A stretch of 64,000 nucleotides of DNA from Pholis gunnellus (lineage: Eukaryota > Chordata > Actinopteri > Perciformes > Pholidae): assembly GCA_910591455.2 (NCBI GenBank), contig OU342819.1, positions 6,574,833 through 6,638,832 on the forward strand, read 5' to 3'. Below the pieces are notes generated by a model, which was not told where the DNA came from, searched no databases, and saw only the letters and a program-made list of their open reading frames with translations. A program made the translations under genes and the position numbers. This document shows positions 60,570 through 64,000 of this stretch, in pieces (the first letter of the stretch is position 1; the number at the start of each line of letters is the position of its first letter).

Positions 60570-63143
60570 ATGATGAAGTTCATCTGGGTCTGTGCGGCAT
60601 TGATGGCCATGTTTGTTACAGGTAAGAGAACCAAACACAAGACAGTTTTTGTGCTGACGAAGAGGAACATTATCTGTAAAATCTTCTACTTGTTCATGAT
60701 CACTAACAGTCTTTTTGAGTTAAAAAAAGAACAGGAAACTCCTGTTATCGTCATACAGCAATAAACAAACGCATATATGAGATAAAAAGACAAATATAGG
60801 AGTCACAAAAATATTTCTGCTTAATCTCTTTCCACTTACATCGACTTGAAGCGTTGCCTGTGATAATGACCTCAGCCTTCATCACTGTTGCTTTGTCGTT
60901 CTGAAATGGAAATATGTTTTACTCACAAACTATATCAAGCTTGAGAAAATGTGACTACTGCTAACGCCTCTACAAAAATAGTCCAAGATCTTATTGGTGG
61001 GATTACATAGATGCTTTTGTAAGCGTTAAATATTCTAAACAATAGACAAAAGACACTAGAGCTGTTATTAGCAGTTAGAGTGTTAAAATATTTGCAAGCA
61101 GACAAACTTTATTAAAATTGTAAGAGCAAGTCTATCAATGATTCAATCACCTGTGACTAATAGAACATAACCATGTCAAGCTTATCTTTCTGCTTATCTG
61201 GGGCCTGGTTGCTATAAACATTTTGAAGAAATTGTTGAAACTATATTTATATTATTATCAACACTCTGACAAGGATGACGACTATGGTGAGACGTGATGA
61301 AGAAGATGATCTCAACACTGTAGTTTGATCACTGTGGCTATCTGAGTTATTTTCCTCATTTGTAAAAAAAAAAAAAGAAAGAAAAACGAATGTCTTCTCC
61401 GTCACCTTGTCCCTTTCTCTCCGGATCGCAGCTGAGTCCCTGACCTGTAACACCTGCAGGGTGGGCGTGGCAGGTAAATGTCCGTACAGCTCCACTAGGA
61501 ACTGCATTGACTCTGAGCCCAACTGCTACAAGGGAGAACTGGGTGAGTAACACTCAAGTGATCACCTGCTGTTCTTTTCAGTCCATGACAACAGATGGGT
61601 GTTTCCCTGCATGAGCGCGTAACACGTTCCTAAACTCAAACCATTAGACACTGCTGAAGATGAACAACCTGTCCTGGCAGTACGGATTAAGGTGTGGCCG
61701 GAAAGCATGACCTCAATGTTTTCGCATGTTTTCAACCATTTACTATACACATATTTTGTGCAGCCTTTTTGTCAATAAATCATCATGCTGGTGAGTTTTT
61801 GTGAAGGTGGAAGGCTCTGAAAGCCACATAAAACATTTCTAAGTCAAGTGTCATGTGGCCCATGAATGCCGCAGGCTACTGTTTGAAAACTAATACTTGA
61901 TTTGGATTCTATTTGAAAAAGTCGTGGTCATTTCACGTATTTCTGTGAGATCAGGTTGCTTAGTACTTAGAGGACAATGACGCGGTGAAGAATCAAACAT
62001 CGTGTACTTCATTAATTACCAGGTTCTGTAAAGCCTGTGTTCATGTTCACTGTCTGTGAGTCAGTCTGCTGCTCTCACCCATTGTTGCTGTTGCTACTAC
62101 ACAACTCAGCACAATACCTGCAACACAAAAGCAAACAAACCCTTGAATGCAACACACACACACAGATCAAAAGAATATGTTATGCCAACCGGGGTTAGAC
62201 ATGACCGTAGTGTTACATACTCCTGCATTATTCCTCTTAAATTGAATTAAATTGAATTAACTGTCCCTTGTCGATACTCACCACCATTTGTTTGTTTTAT
62301 CCAAAGGTTAATTCTTTAAACTGTCTGCCTCACAGTCCGCCGTTGGAAAGTCTCGAGAGCTGTAATGCATTTTGTCCTCATACTCATAAATTCTTGCTAA
62401 TGTATTATACATTCAGGCATTTCCCCCGTATACAAATTCCACTCTATGCAGTTAGAACGCACTACACATTCAATTATGCAACACTTAATATGAATAGTAT
62501 GTTAGTGTGCGATTTCAAACAGAGCCTAAATACATTTACTCAAGTACTATTAAGTACAATTTTGAGGTACCTAAAGATAAATAGTATTTCCATTTCCTGC
62601 TACTTTTAGATGGGATATAGATGAAACAAAAAATTGTCTACAATATCAAAACGCAGCTTACAAATTGATGCATCGCTAATAATAATGCAATAGATTCTTT
62701 ACTATAACTCTCTGAATGTGGCCAGTTAGGGTACTGGGTTACTAATACTGCAGTTTTACTGGAACTTTTAAATCAGGACTTTCAGGTATTTGGGCTTTAC
62801 ATGATCTGAGTACTTCTTCCACCAATGAATGACACATTGTATTCACAGACAGACACAAAGTTGCAACGTATGCTTTTCTATTGTAAAAAGTTTGAACAAC
62901 TTGATCTGATCTCCTCCTTTAGTCTTCAACATCAGTCGTTTTGTGACACTGCAGACTCGAGGCTGCATTGCCTCGTCTTTCTGCAACCAAACTGAATCCG
63001 GAGCCCTCCTGACTGCCGGATACACCGTCTCCAGGACCTGCTGCAGCACTGACCGCTGTAACGGAGCCACATCCATCCAGCTTCCTCTGACTGCTGCTTT
63101 GAGCGCCGCCCTACTGGCCGTTTGTATCACCTGGAGCCTTTAA
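60570..63143 (+). CDS. LY6/uPAR-family GPI-anchored protein, array gene 4
   Basis: Exons 60570-60621 (52 nt), 61432-61542 (111 nt) and 62923-63143 (221 nt) give 127 aa. Two start codons are adjacent (MMKFIW); the first makes exon 1 exactly 52 nt like its paralogues, so it is preferred. The signal peptide runs to about residue 17. The domain starts SLTCNTC with cysteines at 23, 26, 34, 42 and 49, then GCIASSFC in exon 3, and closes TCCSTDRCNGA with the canonical C-terminal Asn. The tail (LTAALSAALLAVCITW) is hydrophobic, as for GPI anchoring. Sequence and ending (CNGA..QLPLTAAL) are closest to gene 3, so genes 3 and 4 are the youngest pair. Polyadenylation signal at 63152. Confidence 0.92.
62525..62828. 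repeat. TGGTGGAA..TTCCACCA fish repeat in LY6 gene 4 intron 2
   Basis: It runs from CCTAAATACATTTACTCAAG, TACAATTTTGAGGTACC and AGTATTTCCATTTCCTGCTA to the right end GAGTACTTCTTCCACCAATG. It is the clearest left half of this family in the window. It ends about 95 bp before exon 3. Confidence 0.65.
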
Positions 63144-63151
63144 AAGAAACA

Positions 63152-63157
63152 AATAAA
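63152..63157 (+). terminator. Polyadenylation signal of LY6 array gene 4
   Basis: AATAAA in AACAAATAAAACTCC lies eight bases after the TAA stop, implying a 3' UTR of only about 30 bases if used. A GT/T-rich element (GGGGTGTTGTCTTTTTC) follows at once, as expected downstream of a cleavage site. Confidence 0.6.
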
Positions 63158-63672
63158 ACTCCTATTCATTACTGGGGTGTTGTCTTTTTCGCAATCATTA
63201 AGGAGTAGCTTCATTGTAAACTCCCATTGTTGTAGCCTCTATGCCTGTACATGTAGGGTTCGGACAGAACACAGTACAAAAGCACAGTGTAATAACATGT
63301 TGTGTCCGTGCCAATTGCATGCCAATTTGAAAAAAATGAAATGCTTCTGTAACTACCACAAAAGAATATTTGAACTGCATGTTAATAATGAAACTAATTA
63401 CATTAAAAAAAATGTGTTTGTGCTCCAACTTGATGACCGTGAGATCCTCCTGACTGTGAATGTTTGAGCAGAGTTTTCAAGTAATTAGCCAAGACTTCCT
63501 CTTCACATAACAGGAACACAAACTTGATGGACCGCATTCTTGTACGCTGTTTCTTCAGCGAGTCTGACCTAAAAACGTCATTATTCTCCCAGAAGTCGTT
63601 TGGAGCAGGTAGTTTGACCTTGAAGATATATATTTTAGAAGGAATCCGTTGACCTCGTAACCCACTAGAAAG

Positions 63673-63724
63673 ATGACTAACGTCTGGAGAGCAGTGATCG
63701 TCCTGAGTGCCTTCATCGCAGCAG
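63673..63724 (+). CDS. First exon of LY6 array gene 5 (cut by window end)
   Basis: ATG begins a 52-nt exon encoding the hydrophobic signal MTNVWRAVIVLSAFIAA. It is followed by the donor GCAG|GTATGT in the same phase as the four preceding genes. The identical exon length, phase, orientation and position about 530 bp after gene 4 support a fifth tandem member. Exons 2 and 3 would lie beyond the window. Confidence 0.75.
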
Positions 63725-64000
63725 GTATGTTAAGAATAAAATCTAATGCAGGTAAAGCTGAATGTAACAGTATAGCTCTACACTGAAGCAAATTGAGGAT
63801 TTGTTAAAAAACTATAACTATACCTCTATTCGCTATGATTATTATTGTTGTAGAATAAAACGTGTTTTATGTCATTTTTTTCATATTTAAACATGCTTTC
63901 ATTCATCTGACCACTGTACCAAGTAGGCTCTTCATGTCTTTGTGAAGCACCATCTAACACAGTAATTGGTTGACAACGGTTCTCTAAAGGAATGGATTGT
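63725..64000. other. Start of intron 1 of LY6 array gene 5
   Basis: AT-rich intronic sequence up to the window edge; nothing else is visible. Confidence 0.6.

Noticed and set aside
1..64000. tRNA, rRNA, snoRNA and CRISPR signals
   Set aside because: No cloverleaf with A/B boxes, no rRNA segments and no spaced identical repeats were seen by eye; CRISPR is not expected in a vertebrate genome. A covariance-model search would be needed to exclude small RNAs.

Overview
The window is nuclear DNA from a ray-finned (teleost) fish. It has GT-AG introns, no operons, dense microsatellites, and several repeat families typical of fish genomes. Every gene called with confidence lies on the + strand. The gene content matches the vertebrate MHC class III block: NEU1, PRRC2A (BAT2), CSNK2B, then a run of LY6-family genes. 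In mammals the same genes lie in one region, and CSNK2B is likewise next to LY6G5B/LY6G5C. Here BAG6, APOM and GPANK1, which separate PRRC2A from CSNK2B in mammals, are absent from the gap, and NEU1 sits directly upstream of PRRC2A.

Layout. Bases 1-430 hold a possible terminal exon of an unidentified upstream gene. Bases 610-1590 look like the ghost of a tandem neu1 duplicate: a copy of the neu1 promoter joined directly to a copy of its 3' flank, with the gene body missing. Intact neu1 runs 2869-8111 (six exons, 385 aa). Its promoter has two lysosomal CLEAR-type E-boxes and one intron has a GC donor. prrc2a occupies about 10.7-27.5 kb, with 16 coding exons (13868-24767) giving 1985 aa. It stops where the mammalian protein continues for several hundred residues. 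A hAT-type transposon with a perfect 8-bp target duplication (27771-28862) lies between prrc2a and csnk2b. csnk2b (30949-34948, 215 aa) is complete and extremely conserved.

From 41.9 kb to the end there is a head-to-tail array of five LY6/three-finger genes: three intact, one with a decayed middle exon, and one cut by the window edge. Every first exon is 52 nt, and the middle exon of all three intact genes is 111 nt. This implies repeated tandem duplication from one ancestor. MITE-like elements are scattered among the copies.

The genes do not form one pathway. NEU1 is a lysosomal sialidase, PRRC2A an RNA-associated scaffold, CSNK2B the regulatory subunit of kinase CK2, and the LY6 proteins are small GPI-anchored surface proteins. 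The shared feature is the ancient class III linkage. Exon boundaries come from reading splice sites and checking reading phase by hand; homology statements rest on memory of the families, not on searches.
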